From: Pseudomonas sp. GM79
GTDB taxonomy: Bacteria; Pseudomonadota; Gammaproteobacteria; Pseudomonadales; Pseudomonadaceae
Direction of reading: 5' to 3'
Assembly: GCF_000282495.1 (NCBI RefSeq)
Contig: NZ_AKJE01000057.1
Span: forward strand, 1-56,343
DNA: 56,343 bases
Position numbers and translations under genes: made by a program. How positions within the stretch are numbered: the stretch's first letter is position 1; each line of letters begins with the position of its first letter. Of this stretch, positions 16,660 through 24,448 are shown one piece after another. A model generated the notes under the pieces. That model was not told the DNA's origin. It ran no database searches and was given only the letters and a program-made list of their open reading frames with translations.

Positions 16660-18608
16660 CAATGCACCTCCGCAGGTTCACGTTTGGCCGGTGCCGAAGG
16701 CTTTCCCGGCGCGGCGTCTTCGAGCAAGGCGTCGGCCACCAGTTCGGCGATGTCCTTGATTAGTGGACGCGGTTCGACCACGCCTTCGAGCATCGCGGTG
16801 CACTGTGGGCAACCCACGGCCACCAGTTCGGCGCCGGTTTCGCGGATGTCTTCCATGCGCATGTCGGGAATCCGCTGCTTGCCCGGAATGTCGGTGATCG
16901 GTGCACCGCCACCGCCGCCGCAGCAGCGTGAACGGAAACCGGAGCGTTGCATTTCCTTGATCTCGATACCCAGGGCGCGCAGTACTTCGCGCGGCGCCTC
17001 GTACTCGCCGTTGTAGCGGCCGAGGTAGCACGGGTCGTGATAGGTCACGCTGCTGCCTTTGTGCTGACCGAGATTCAGTGCGCCTTCGCCAATGATCTCT
17101 GCCATGTAAGTGCTGTGGTGCTGCACGAGGTAGTTGCCGTCGAAGGCGCCGTACTCGTTTTTCAGCACGTGGAAGCTGTGCGGGTCGCAGGTGACGATGC
17201 GGTTGAAGCTGTATTTGGCCAAAGTCTGGATGTTGCGTTTGGCCAACAGCTGGAAGGTCGCTTCATCGCCCAGACGCCGGGCCACGTCACCGCTGTCGCG
17301 CTCTTCAAGCCCAAGTACCGCGAAGTCGACCTTGGCCGCTTTCAGCACTTTGACGAAGGCACGCAGGGTGCGCTGGTTGCGCATGTCGAAGGCACCGTCA
17401 CCGACCCAGAACAGCACGTCGGTGGATTTCTTCTCGCTCAGCAGGTTCAGGTTCAAATCCGCCGCCCAGTTCATCCGCCCGCCCGGCGCGAAGCCGCCAG
17501 GGTTGTCGGTGGCGATCAGGTTTTCCAGGACTTCGGCACCCTTGTTCGGGGTCGCGCCTTTTTCCAGGGTCAGATGGCGGCGCATGTCGACGATGGCGTC
17601 GACGTGCTCGATCATCATCGGGCATTCCTCGACGCAGGCACGGCAAGTGGTGCAGGACCACAGGGTTTCAGCGTCCACCAGACCGTTGACGATCGGTTGA
17701 TGCGGATTGCCACCGTGTTCGCCAATGGCTTTGCCCGGATAAGGGCTACCAGCGAACTTGGCGTCAGTACCGCCAGCCAAACCAACGACCATGTCCTGAA
17801 TCAGCTTTTTCGGGTTCAGCGGCTGACCCGCAGCGAAGGCCGGGCACGCCGCTTCGCATTTACCGCACTGCACGCAGGCGTCGAAGCCGAGCAGTTGGTT
17901 CCAGGTGAAATCCTTGGGTTTTTCCACACCGAGCGGCGCGTTCGGGTCATTCAGATCCAGCGGCTTCAAGCCGGTGGAACGACCGCCGCCAAAGCGTTCG
18001 GCGCGACGGTGCCAGGCCAGGTGCAGTGCGCCGGCAAAGGCGTGCTTCATCGGCCCGCCCCAGGTCATGCCGAAGAACAGTTCGCTAACGCCCCAGAGCA
18101 CCCCGACGCCGAGGATCGCAGCGACCACCCAGCCACCGAAGTTTTCCGGAAGGATGCCGGCGACCGGCAGGGTCAGCAGGAAGAACGATGCCGAGAACGC
18201 CATCAGGCTTTTCGGCAGGCGCATCCACGGGCCTTTGGACAAGCGGGCCGGTGGGTTGCGACGGCGCAGGAACATAAAGATCGCGCCAACAAACATCACC
18301 GCCGACATCAGCAGCAGTGCATAACCGAGGATGCGGTTATGCAGGCCAAAACCATGCACCAGAATCGCCAGCACAATGGACGCCACCGCACCACCGGCCG
18401 TGGCAACGTGGGTGTTGGCAATGTATTTGTCCCGCGCGACGACGTGGTGCAAATCGACCATGTAGCGTTTGGGCATGGCGAACAGACCGCCGATCAGGTC
18501 GACTTTCGAAGCCCGGCCCTGACGCCACATAGCCACCCGCCGCAACGCGCCCAGGACAGCCAGGCCCAAGGCAGCGAACAACAGGATTGGAAGAAGGGTG
18601 TTCAACAT
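16659..18608 (-). CDS. dgcB: Dimethylglycine demethylation protein DgcB (Fe-S oxidoreductase)
   Basis: The 649-residue membrane-associated iron-sulfur protein has hydrophobic segments in the first ~190 residues (for example LPILLFAALGLAVLGAL and ASIVLAILVHGFGL). Two 4Fe-4S motifs follow, CVQCGKCEAACP and CTTCRACVEECP, then two cysteine-rich CCG-type regions (CYLGRY with RCCGGGGG, and GCPQC), as in heterodisulfide-reductase-like proteins. In P. aeruginosa DgcA and DgcB are required for conversion of dimethylglycine to sarcosine. It lies between dgcA and etfA, and its TGA overlaps the etfA ATG. Confidence 0.93.
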   Translation of the reverse strand: MLNTLLPILLFAALGLAVLGALRRVAMWRQGRASKVDLIGGLFAMPKRYMVDLHHVVARDKYIANTHVATAGGAVASIVLAILVHGFGLHNRILGYALLLMSAVMFVGAIFMFLRRRNPPARLSKGPWMRLPKSLMAFSASFFLLTLPVAGILPENFGGWVVAAILGVGVLWGVSELFFGMTWGGPMKHAFAGALHLAWHRRAERFGGGRSTGLKPLDLNDPNAPLGVEKPKDFTWNQLLGFDACVQCGKCEAACPAFAAGQPLNPKKLIQDMVVGLAGGTDAKFAGSPYPGKAIGEHGGNPHQPIVNGLVDAETLWSCTTCRACVEECPMMIEHVDAIVDMRRHLTLEKGATPNKGAEVLENLIATDNPGGFAPGGRMNWAADLNLNLLSEKKSTDVLFWVGDGAFDMRNQRTLRAFVKVLKAAKVDFAVLGLEERDSGDVARRLGDEATFQLLAKRNIQTLAKYSFNRIVTCDPHSFHVLKNEYGAFDGNYLVQHHSTYMAEIIGEGALNLGQHKGSSVTYHDPCYLGRYNGEYEAPREVLRALGIEIKEMQRSGFRSRCCGGGGGAPITDIPGKQRIPDMRMEDIRETGAELVAVGCPQCTAMLEGVVEPRPLIKDIAELVADALLEDAAPGKPSAPAKREPAEVH

Positions 18609-18671
18609 GTGGAGCTCCCAAAGACCGCAGGGTCTTGCAGGCCAAACTACCTGGATGCCTTGCTCGATTCC

Positions 18672-18761
18672 TGTGGGAGCGGGCTTGCTCGCGAAAGCGG
18701 TGGGTCAGTCGATATTAATGTCGACTGACAGATTGCATTCGCGAGCAAGCCCGCTCCCACA
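18672..18761. repeat. REP doublet, 90-bp type, inside the dgc operon
   Basis: Inverted cores at 18672-18695 and 18738-18761 occupy the 170-bp gap between dgcA and dgcB. Because the genes run the same way, the element would be transcribed and form a large hairpin in the mRNA. A consensus DnaA box (18765-18773) adjoins it. Confidence 0.9.
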
Positions 18762-18778
18762 GGGTTATCCACAAGCTC

Positions 18779-20839
18779 TTAGAAATCCTTGCACAACCGC
18801 AACGCGTCATAGATCGCCGCGTGGGTGTTGCGCTGGGCCACGCAGTCGCCGATACGGAACAGCAAGTAACCGTCGCCTGCTTGGCTCAACGAAGGCTGCG
18901 GTTTGATCGCGAACAAAGCTTCGATGTCCATCTGGCCTTTGTTGCGCGAGCCTTCCTTCAGCGCGTAGTAGATTTCTTCGTCCGGACGCACGCCGTTTTC
19001 AACGACCACCTGGTCCACCACCCGCTCCTCTTTGGCGCCGGTGTATTCGTTTTCCAGGACCGCCACCAGCTTGTCGCCTTCGCGGTAGACCTTCTCCAGC
19101 ATCATGTCGCCGGTCATGATCACTTCTTTGGGGTACATGCTGCGGTAGTAAGTCGGGAACGACGTACCGCCGATAGCCACACCCGGCTTGATGTCGTCGG
19201 TGACGATCTCGACCTGGCTGCCCTTGTCGGCAAGGAAGTCGGCAACCGACATCCCGGTGAACTCGCAAATGGTGTCGTACACCAGCACGTTCTTGCCCGG
19301 CGCAACCTTGCCGTCGAGGATGTCCCAACTGCTGACCACCAGGCCTTCAGCCGCGCCCCAATGTTCGTTCTGCTCAAGGAACGGATGACCGCCGACAGCG
19401 AGCACCACCACGTCTGGACGCAGGTCGAGAATGGTCGCTGCATCCGCCGCCACGCCCAGGCGCAGATCGACTTTCAAACGCGCCAGTTCCAGCTGGAACC
19501 AGCGAGTGATGCCAGCGATCTGGTCCCGCTGCGGAGCTTTCGACGCGGTAGTGATCTGCCCGCCGATGAATTCTTTCTTCTCGAACAGGGTCACGTCGTG
19601 GCCACGTTCGGCCGACACACGAGCCGCTTCCATCCCGGCAGGACCGGCACCGACCACCACGACTTTGCGCTTCACACCGGTCGATTTCTCGATGATGTGC
19701 GGCACGCCCATGTATTCACGGGAGGTTGCGGCGTTCTGGATGCACAAGACGTCCAGGCCCTGGTACTGACGGTCGATGCAGTAGTTGGCGCCGACGCATT
19801 GTTTGATCTGGTCGACCTGGCCCATCTTGATCTTGGCGATCAAATGCGGGTCGGCGATGTGGGCGCGGGTCATGCCGACCATGTCGACGTAACCGCCTTC
19901 CAGAATACGGGTCGCCTGGTTCGGATCCTTGATGTTCTGCGCGTGCAAAACCGGAGCCTTCACCACTTCTTTGATACCGGCGGCCAAGTGCAGGAATGGC
20001 TCCGGTGGATAACTCATGTTCGGGATAACGTTGGCCAGGGTGTTGTGGGTGTCGCAACCCGAGCCCACGACGCCGATGAAGTCGATCATGCCGGTGTCGT
20101 CGTAGTACTTGGCGATCTGCTTCATGTCTTCGTGGGACAAGCCATCCGGGTGGAACTCGTCACCGCACAGACGAATGCCGACGCAGAAGTCCGGACCGAC
20201 TTCCTTGCGCACAGCCTTGATCACTTCCAGGCCGAAACGCATGCGGTTTTCGAAACTGCCGCCCCATTCGTCGGTACGCTTGTTGACCCGCGGGCTCCAG
20301 AACTGGTCGATCATGTGCTGGTGCACGGCAGACAGCTCGACGCCGTCCAGGCCACCGGCCTTGGCCCGCGCGGCTGCGCTTGCGTAGTTGCCGATCACCC
20401 GCCAGATTTCTTCCGGCTCGATGGTTTTGCAGGTCGCGCGGTGCACCGGCTCGCGGATGCCCGACGGCGACAACAGGGTTGGCCAATGCTCGCCGTCCCA
20501 GCGCGAGCGTCGGCCCATGTGGGTAATCTGGATCATGATCTTGGCGCCATGCTTGTGCATGGCATCGGCCAGGTTCTGGAAGTGCGGAATGATCCGGTCG
20601 TCGGCCAGGTTGACCGACTTCCACCAGCCTTGCGGGCTGTCGATGGCCACGCTGGAGGAACCGCCGCAAATCGCCAGGCCGATCCCGCCCTTGGCTTTCT
20701 CTTCGTAATACTTGACGTACCGGTCGGTGGTCATGCCGCCGTCGGTGGCGTAGACCTCCGCGTGCGCGGTGCTGAGCACGCGGTTGCGGATGGTCAGTTT
20801 GCCGATTTGAATCGGTTGAAACATTGCTTCGAAAGCCAT
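18779..20839 (-). CDS. dgcA: Dimethylglycine demethylation protein DgcA
   Basis: The 686-residue NADH:flavin oxidoreductase belongs to the trimethylamine dehydrogenase/2,4-dienoyl-CoA reductase family. An N-terminal FMN-binding TIM barrel (residues 1-~330, opening MFQPIQIGKLTIRNR) is followed by an iron-sulfur cysteine region (CVGANYC then LCIQNA, near 350-370) and a C-terminal nucleotide-binding domain with VVVVGAGPAGMEAARV. It oxidises the N-methyl group of dimethylglycine to give sarcosine and formaldehyde. It starts 15 bp after the DUF5943 gene. Confidence 0.94.
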   Translation of the reverse strand: MAFEAMFQPIQIGKLTIRNRVLSTAHAEVYATDGGMTTDRYVKYYEEKAKGGIGLAICGGSSSVAIDSPQGWWKSVNLADDRIIPHFQNLADAMHKHGAKIMIQITHMGRRSRWDGEHWPTLLSPSGIREPVHRATCKTIEPEEIWRVIGNYASAAARAKAGGLDGVELSAVHQHMIDQFWSPRVNKRTDEWGGSFENRMRFGLEVIKAVRKEVGPDFCVGIRLCGDEFHPDGLSHEDMKQIAKYYDDTGMIDFIGVVGSGCDTHNTLANVIPNMSYPPEPFLHLAAGIKEVVKAPVLHAQNIKDPNQATRILEGGYVDMVGMTRAHIADPHLIAKIKMGQVDQIKQCVGANYCIDRQYQGLDVLCIQNAATSREYMGVPHIIEKSTGVKRKVVVVGAGPAGMEAARVSAERGHDVTLFEKKEFIGGQITTASKAPQRDQIAGITRWFQLELARLKVDLRLGVAADAATILDLRPDVVVLAVGGHPFLEQNEHWGAAEGLVVSSWDILDGKVAPGKNVLVYDTICEFTGMSVADFLADKGSQVEIVTDDIKPGVAIGGTSFPTYYRSMYPKEVIMTGDMMLEKVYREGDKLVAVLENEYTGAKEERVVDQVVVENGVRPDEEIYYALKEGSRNKGQMDIEALFAIKPQPSLSQAGDGYLLFRIGDCVAQRNTHAAIYDALRLCKDF

Positions 20840-20854
20840 GGCGGGTTCCTCGAC

Positions 20855-21385
20855 TTACAACGGCTTGACGGTGAACAAACCGTCGTCGTGGCCTTCTTCG
20901 GAGCCACCGTAAACCTGTTCTGCAACGGTGCGGATCGAGCTGCCACGGGCCTGAAGAATCTGGTCCATGGCGCCGGCGAACCAGCCAGTGAACATGTAGT
21001 CGACCTTACGCCCGACCTTGCCGTACACATAGACAAATGCGGAGTGTTCGAGCTTGACGCTGGCGGTGCCTTTGTCGAGGTCGATGTCCTGAATCTTGAA
21101 CAGGCCCCAGCCGCGTTGCGACAGACGCTTCATGTAGTGCTCGAACACTGCAACGCCTTCCAGGCCATGGCATTCAGCTTCTTTTTCACACCAGTGCCAG
21201 GCGGACTTGTAGCCGGCCTTGTAGAGGATTTCGGCGTAAGCGTCGGCGCCCAGCACTTCCTCGATGCCCATGTGGTTGTTGACGAAAAAGTGACGCGGCA
21301 CATACAGCATCGGCAGGGCGTCGGAGGTCCAGACACCGGTTTCGCTGTCGACTTCGATTGGCAATTGCGGGGCGATCTTGGCCAT
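20855..21385 (-). CDS. DUF5943 family protein in the dgc operon
   Basis: The 176-residue soluble protein lacks a signal peptide and membrane segments. Conserved-looking blocks are YVPRHFFVNNHMGIEEVLG, KSAWHWCEKE and a C-terminal EEGHDDGLFTVKPL. The fold is reminiscent of V4R/XylR N-terminal-like ligand-binding domains, but this is weak. The homologue lies next to dgcA in P. aeruginosa too and belongs to the GbdR-controlled set there, so a role in dimethylglycine or sarcosine metabolism is likely; the actual function is unknown. Confidence 0.75.
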   Translation of the reverse strand: MAKIAPQLPIEVDSETGVWTSDALPMLYVPRHFFVNNHMGIEEVLGADAYAEILYKAGYKSAWHWCEKEAECHGLEGVAVFEHYMKRLSQRGWGLFKIQDIDLDKGTASVKLEHSAFVYVYGKVGRKVDYMFTGWFAGAMDQILQARGSSIRTVAEQVYGGSEEGHDDGLFTVKPL

Positions 21386-21417
21386 GGAAACTTAACTCCA
21401 GAAAATTCGTTGTGTTG

Positions 21418-21440
21418 CCCCCGGCACGGACGGCCGGGGG
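21418..21440 (-). other. GC-rich intercistronic hairpin
   Basis: CCCCCGGC at 21418-21425 pairs with GCCGGGGG at 21433-21440 around a seven-base loop. There is no T run, so it is not an obvious terminator. It lies between the dipeptidase and DUF5943 genes and could mark a processing or stabilising point in the operon mRNA. Confidence 0.6.
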
Positions 21441-21463
21441 AAAGGATTCAGAAATGCGGTGGC

Positions 21464-22441
21464 TTATTCGCCCCAGACGTCCTTGAGGACATTCACCCAG
21501 TTCTCGCCCATGATCTTGCGCACCACACGCTCGGAATGGCCGCGTTTGAGCAGGGTCTCGGTCAGGTTCGGGAACTCGCCCACGGTGCGGATGCCCAGCG
21601 GGTTGATGATCTTGCCGAAGCTGGTCAGACGGCGGGCGTAGCCCTTGTCATGGGTCAGGTATTCGAAGAAGTCCTGGCCATGGCCCTGGGTGAAGTCGGT
21701 GCCGATGCCGATGGCGTCTTCGCCGACGATGTTCATGGTGTATTCGATCGCTTCGGCGTAGTCGTCGATGGTCGAATCGATGCCCTTGGCCAGGAATGGC
21801 GCGAACATGGTCACACCCACGAAACCGCCGTGATCGGCGATGAACTTCAGTTCTTCATCGGATTTGTTGCGCGGGTGTACTTTCAGACCCGACGGCAGGC
21901 AATGGGAGTAGCAAACCGGCTTCTTGGATTCGAGGATGACTTCTTCGGAGGTCTTCGAACCGACGTGGGACAGGTCGCACATGACGCCGACGCGGTTCAT
22001 TTCAGCGACGATTTCACGACCGAAACCCGACAGGCCGCCGTCGCGTTCGTAGCAACCGGTACCCACCAGGTTCTGGGTGTTGTAGCACATCTGCACGATA
22101 CCGACGCCGAGCTGCTTGAAGACCTCGACGTAGCCAATCTGGTCTTCAAACGCGTGAGCATTCTGGAAGCCAAAGAGGATGCCGGTCTTGCCCTGCTCCT
22201 TGGCCTTGCGGATATCGGCAGTGGTGCGCACCGGAATCACCAGGTCGCTGTTCTCGCGGATCAGCTTCTGGCTGGCGGCGATGTTGTTGACAGTGGCCTG
22301 GAAGCCCTCCCACACCGACACGGTGCAGTTGGCCGCGGTCAGACCGCCCTTGCGCATGTCTTCAAACAGCTCGCGGTTCCACTTGGCAATAATCAGCCCG
22401 TCGATAACGATGCTGTCGGCGTGCAATTCGGCTGGGCTCAT
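21464..22441 (-). CDS. Membrane dipeptidase family protein (M19-like)
   Basis: The 325-residue amidohydrolase-fold protein resembles renal dipeptidase (peptidase M19): DGLIIAKW replaces the usual DGHND start, and CDLSHVGSKTSEEVI, KPVCYSHC and IGIGTDFTQGHGQDFFEY blocks are present. The usual H-x-D metal motif at the start reads DGLI, so classical two-zinc dipeptidase chemistry may not apply. The start at 22441 gives MSPAELHADS and matches family length; an upstream extension is unlikely. It heads the dgc operon and its homologue is part of the choline catabolic gene set in P. aeruginosa, but the substrate is not known to me. Confidence 0.82.
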   Translation of the reverse strand: MSPAELHADSIVIDGLIIAKWNRELFEDMRKGGLTAANCTVSVWEGFQATVNNIAASQKLIRENSDLVIPVRTTADIRKAKEQGKTGILFGFQNAHAFEDQIGYVEVFKQLGVGIVQMCYNTQNLVGTGCYERDGGLSGFGREIVAEMNRVGVMCDLSHVGSKTSEEVILESKKPVCYSHCLPSGLKVHPRNKSDEELKFIADHGGFVGVTMFAPFLAKGIDSTIDDYAEAIEYTMNIVGEDAIGIGTDFTQGHGQDFFEYLTHDKGYARRLTSFGKIINPLGIRTVGEFPNLTETLLKRGHSERVVRKIMGENWVNVLKDVWGE

Positions 22442-22686
22442 CAGGCTGTCCCCTATTAGCGATTCATGCGCCGAATCGTGTGCCGGCGCTTTGGGGCCAG
22501 CATATGCCTCGGTGCGGGGGTAGCCGGGTGCAAAAACGACAGGGGGTTTGCCGAAAGCGTCAATCCGCGACAAAGGGTCGTCGACAGGCGTCATTGCCTA
22601 CCTATCCAACGCCGCCCGCTTGGGCCAGAATTCGCCGCACTGGATGTTTTACTGAATGCATGACTGGATTAAGGGGCGGCGGCGCA

Positions 22687-23088
22687 ATGAAATCGATCTT
22701 CCTGGCTTTGGCACTGATGGCGACTGGCGTACAAGCAGCTGAAGAGGCCGACGACAACCCCTGCGACGCCGTCGAAAACGAAGTCCAGACCCTGGAATGC
22801 TCGGCCTACAGCAGAACCACCGCCGAACAGCTGCTGAACGAAAACTACAAAAGTCTGAGCGAGCGCATGCAGACGCTCTACGGCAAGAACCAGGCGCAAC
22901 TGACCGACATCACCGCCAAAATCAAGACCGCGCAACAGCAATGGCTGAAAACCCGCGACGCGGACTGTGCAGTGGAAGCGTTCCCGGCGACGAGCGGTAG
23001 CAAAGCGTTCACCATTGCGCAGAATGATTGCGTGGCGCGCATGAGTGACGAGCGGTCGGAGTTTTTGGAGTCGATTGGGCAGGAGTGA
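22687..23088 (+). CDS. LprI-family periplasmic protein
   Basis: The 133-residue protein has a clear Sec signal peptide (KSIFLALALMATGVQAAEE, cut after VQA). The mature part contains four cysteines and the pattern seen in the lysozyme-inhibitor LprI family: ECSAYSRTTAEQLLNENY, QQQWLKTRDADC and NDCVARMSDERSEFL. It probably acts in the periplasm or cell envelope; lysozyme inhibition is known only for some members. An intrinsic terminator follows. Confidence 0.8.
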   Translation: MKSIFLALALMATGVQAAEEADDNPCDAVENEVQTLECSAYSRTTAEQLLNENYKSLSERMQTLYGKNQAQLTDITAKIKTAQQQWLKTRDADCAVEAFPATSGSKAFTIAQNDCVARMSDERSEFLESIGQE

Positions 23089-23105
23089 TCCTGAATCGTC
23101 CGTCG

Positions 23106-23130
23106 AAAGCTGGTAGCCCTACCAGCTTTT
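23106..23130 (+). terminator. Intrinsic terminator after the LprI-like gene
   Basis: AAAGCTGGTAG (23106-23116) and CTACCAGCTTT (23119-23129) form an 11-bp perfect stem with a very short loop, ending in TTTT. It lies 17 bases past the stop codon at 23088. Confidence 0.8.
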
Positions 23131-23254
23131 ACCTTCAATCAAGACCTTTCCCACAGGTTTCACCGAGCAAACCTACAACTCCCACTGGGTAAGGGTTAAA
23201 GCAGCTATTTTCGAGCAACATCCCGACAAATTTCGTTTGTTGGCCACCTGAAAA

Positions 23255-23295
23255 ATATAAGTAAAGATTCGCAAAATCTTATAAAAGACTTATAT
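23255..23295. promoter_or_regulatory. Nested palindromes before the toxin-antitoxin genes
   Basis: The outer arms ATATAAGT (23255-23262) and ACTTATAT (23288-23295) enclose inner arms AAGATT (23264-23269) and AATCTT (23275-23280). The stretch is strongly AT-rich and ends five bases before the toxin ATG. This is the usual place for the operator where an antitoxin represses its own operon; assignment is inference. Confidence 0.6.
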
Positions 23296-23300
23296 TCTCC

Positions 23301-23555
23301 ATGAACAGCATTCACTGGACTCGAAAGGCCGTTAAGCAGCTCTTGAAATTGCATTCCGTTCATCAGATCCAGGTTCGTGATGCCATCACGGCGCTAGCTG
23401 GCATGCCTGATGTAGGCAACGTCAAAGCACTGGTCGGTCAGGACTACGCCTATCGACTGAGAGTCGGTAGTTATCGGGTTATGTTCGACTGGGATGGCGC
23501 GATCAAAGTGGTCAGTATTCAAGAGGTCAAAAAACGCGATGAACGCACCTACTGA
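23301..23555 (+). CDS. RelE/ParE-family toxin
   Basis: The 84-residue basic protein has the compact RelE/ParE fold signature, including a DYAYRLRVGSYRVMFDWDG core and an N-terminal helix-rich WTRKAVKQLLKL segment. Members either cleave mRNA at the ribosome or poison gyrase; the branch cannot be settled by eye. Its stop overlaps the antitoxin start by 17 bases, the toxin-first order common in HigBA-like modules. The upstream DNA is AT-rich, suggesting recent acquisition. Confidence 0.88.
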   Translation: MNSIHWTRKAVKQLLKLHSVHQIQVRDAITALAGMPDVGNVKALVGQDYAYRLRVGSYRVMFDWDGAIKVVSIQEVKKRDERTY

Positions 23556-23862
23556 GATTCAAATCATCAACGACGCGGAGGGAAAACCGGCGTTCGTGGT
23601 CATTCCCTACGCGCAGTATGTGGCACAGAAGATCGAGCCCGATCTGATCCCCCACGAAGTGGTCAGTCGCATCGTCGATGGCGCGACGCCCATTCGCGCC
23701 TGGCGCGAACACCTGAACCTTACGCAGGATGAAGTTGCCAAGCGCATGGGCATTTCCCAACCGGCTTTCGCCCAGCAAGAAACGGTCTCCAAGCCCCGCA
23801 AGGCAACCCGTGAAAAAATTGCCGCAGCTTTTGGCATCACCGCCAACCAACTAGAGTTGTAA
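23539..23862 (+). CDS. HigA-like XRE antitoxin
   Basis: The 107-residue protein has an N-terminal ~45-residue region with a PAFVVIPYAQYVAQK segment, likely to wrap the toxin. A C-terminal Cro/C1-type helix-turn-helix follows: LNLTQDEVAKRMGISQPAFAQQE. The ATG at 23539 lies inside the toxin gene. It should neutralise the upstream RelE/ParE toxin and repress the operon through the palindromes at 23255-23295. Confidence 0.88.
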   Translation: MNAPTEIQIINDAEGKPAFVVIPYAQYVAQKIEPDLIPHEVVSRIVDGATPIRAWREHLNLTQDEVAKRMGISQPAFAQQETVSKPRKATREKIAAAFGITANQLEL

Positions 23863-23894
23863 GCTGAACGCCAGCATCAGGAAAAGGGATTGAA

Positions 23895-24311
23895 ATGAAA
23901 ATCTGCGGCATCGAAATCAAAGGCAGCGAAGCGATCATCGCCGTGGCCTCCCTCGACGGTCTGGCGCTCAGTCACGTCGCCCTCGCTACCAAGAAAATCG
24001 CCCTCGACGAGGACGACGAAGCCGCCAACGTCAAAGTCTTCGCCGCTCAGGTGGCGTCGTTTGTTCGTGAGAACTCCATCGACCGGATCGCGATCAAGAA
24101 GCGCAGCAAGAAAGGCGAGTTCGCCGGTGGGCCGACTACATTCAAGATTGAGGGGATTTTCCAGCTGCTGGAAAATTGCGAGGTGACGCTGCTGTCGCCG
24201 CAGACCATCAATGCGCAGAACAAGAAGTTCGATTTTGCATTGCCGGAGACGCTGAACAAGTATCAGCATGAGGCTTACAAGGCGGCGTGCTCGGCGCTGA
24301 TGAAGAAGTAA
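23895..24311 (+). CDS. DUF3010 family protein
   Basis: The 138-residue cytoplasmic protein opens MKICGIEIKGSEAIIAV and contains SIDRIAIKKRSKKGEFAGGP, matching the uncharacterised DUF3010 family. The first strand and loop resemble an RNase H-like fold, but this is only an impression. A ribosome-binding AGGAAAAGGG lies upstream. It has no functional tie to its neighbours that I can see. Confidence 0.75.
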   Translation: MKICGIEIKGSEAIIAVASLDGLALSHVALATKKIALDEDDEAANVKVFAAQVASFVRENSIDRIAIKKRSKKGEFAGGPTTFKIEGIFQLLENCEVTLLSPQTINAQNKKFDFALPETLNKYQHEAYKAACSALMKK

Positions 24312-24338
24312 CCCGTCTCCCAAACGACAATGATCAAA

Positions 24339-24418
24339 TGTGGGAGCGGGCTTGCTCGCGAAGACGGCGTGTCAGTCGACATCAATGTTAAATGATCAAC
24401 CGCTTTCGCGCTCCCACA
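24339..24418. repeat. REP doublet with a 10-bp deletion in one core
   Basis: The left core at 24339-24362 is intact. The right core reads TTCGCG-CTCCCACA at 24405-24418 and lacks the ten internal bases AGCAAGCCCG. The element is 80 bp, exactly ten shorter than the 90-bp type. It lies between the convergent DUF3010 and cdhR genes. Confidence 0.88.
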
Positions 24419-24448
24419 GGGGTTTTGCGGCCCTTTAGAAATCTGCGC

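Noticed and set aside
18821..22459. A 1212-codon open frame on the plus strand opposite dgcA, the DUF5943 gene and the dipeptidase gene
   Set aside because: It mirrors real genes on the other strand. High-GC codon use keeps that antisense frame open, and the translation is rich in H, V, D and G with no recognisable domain.
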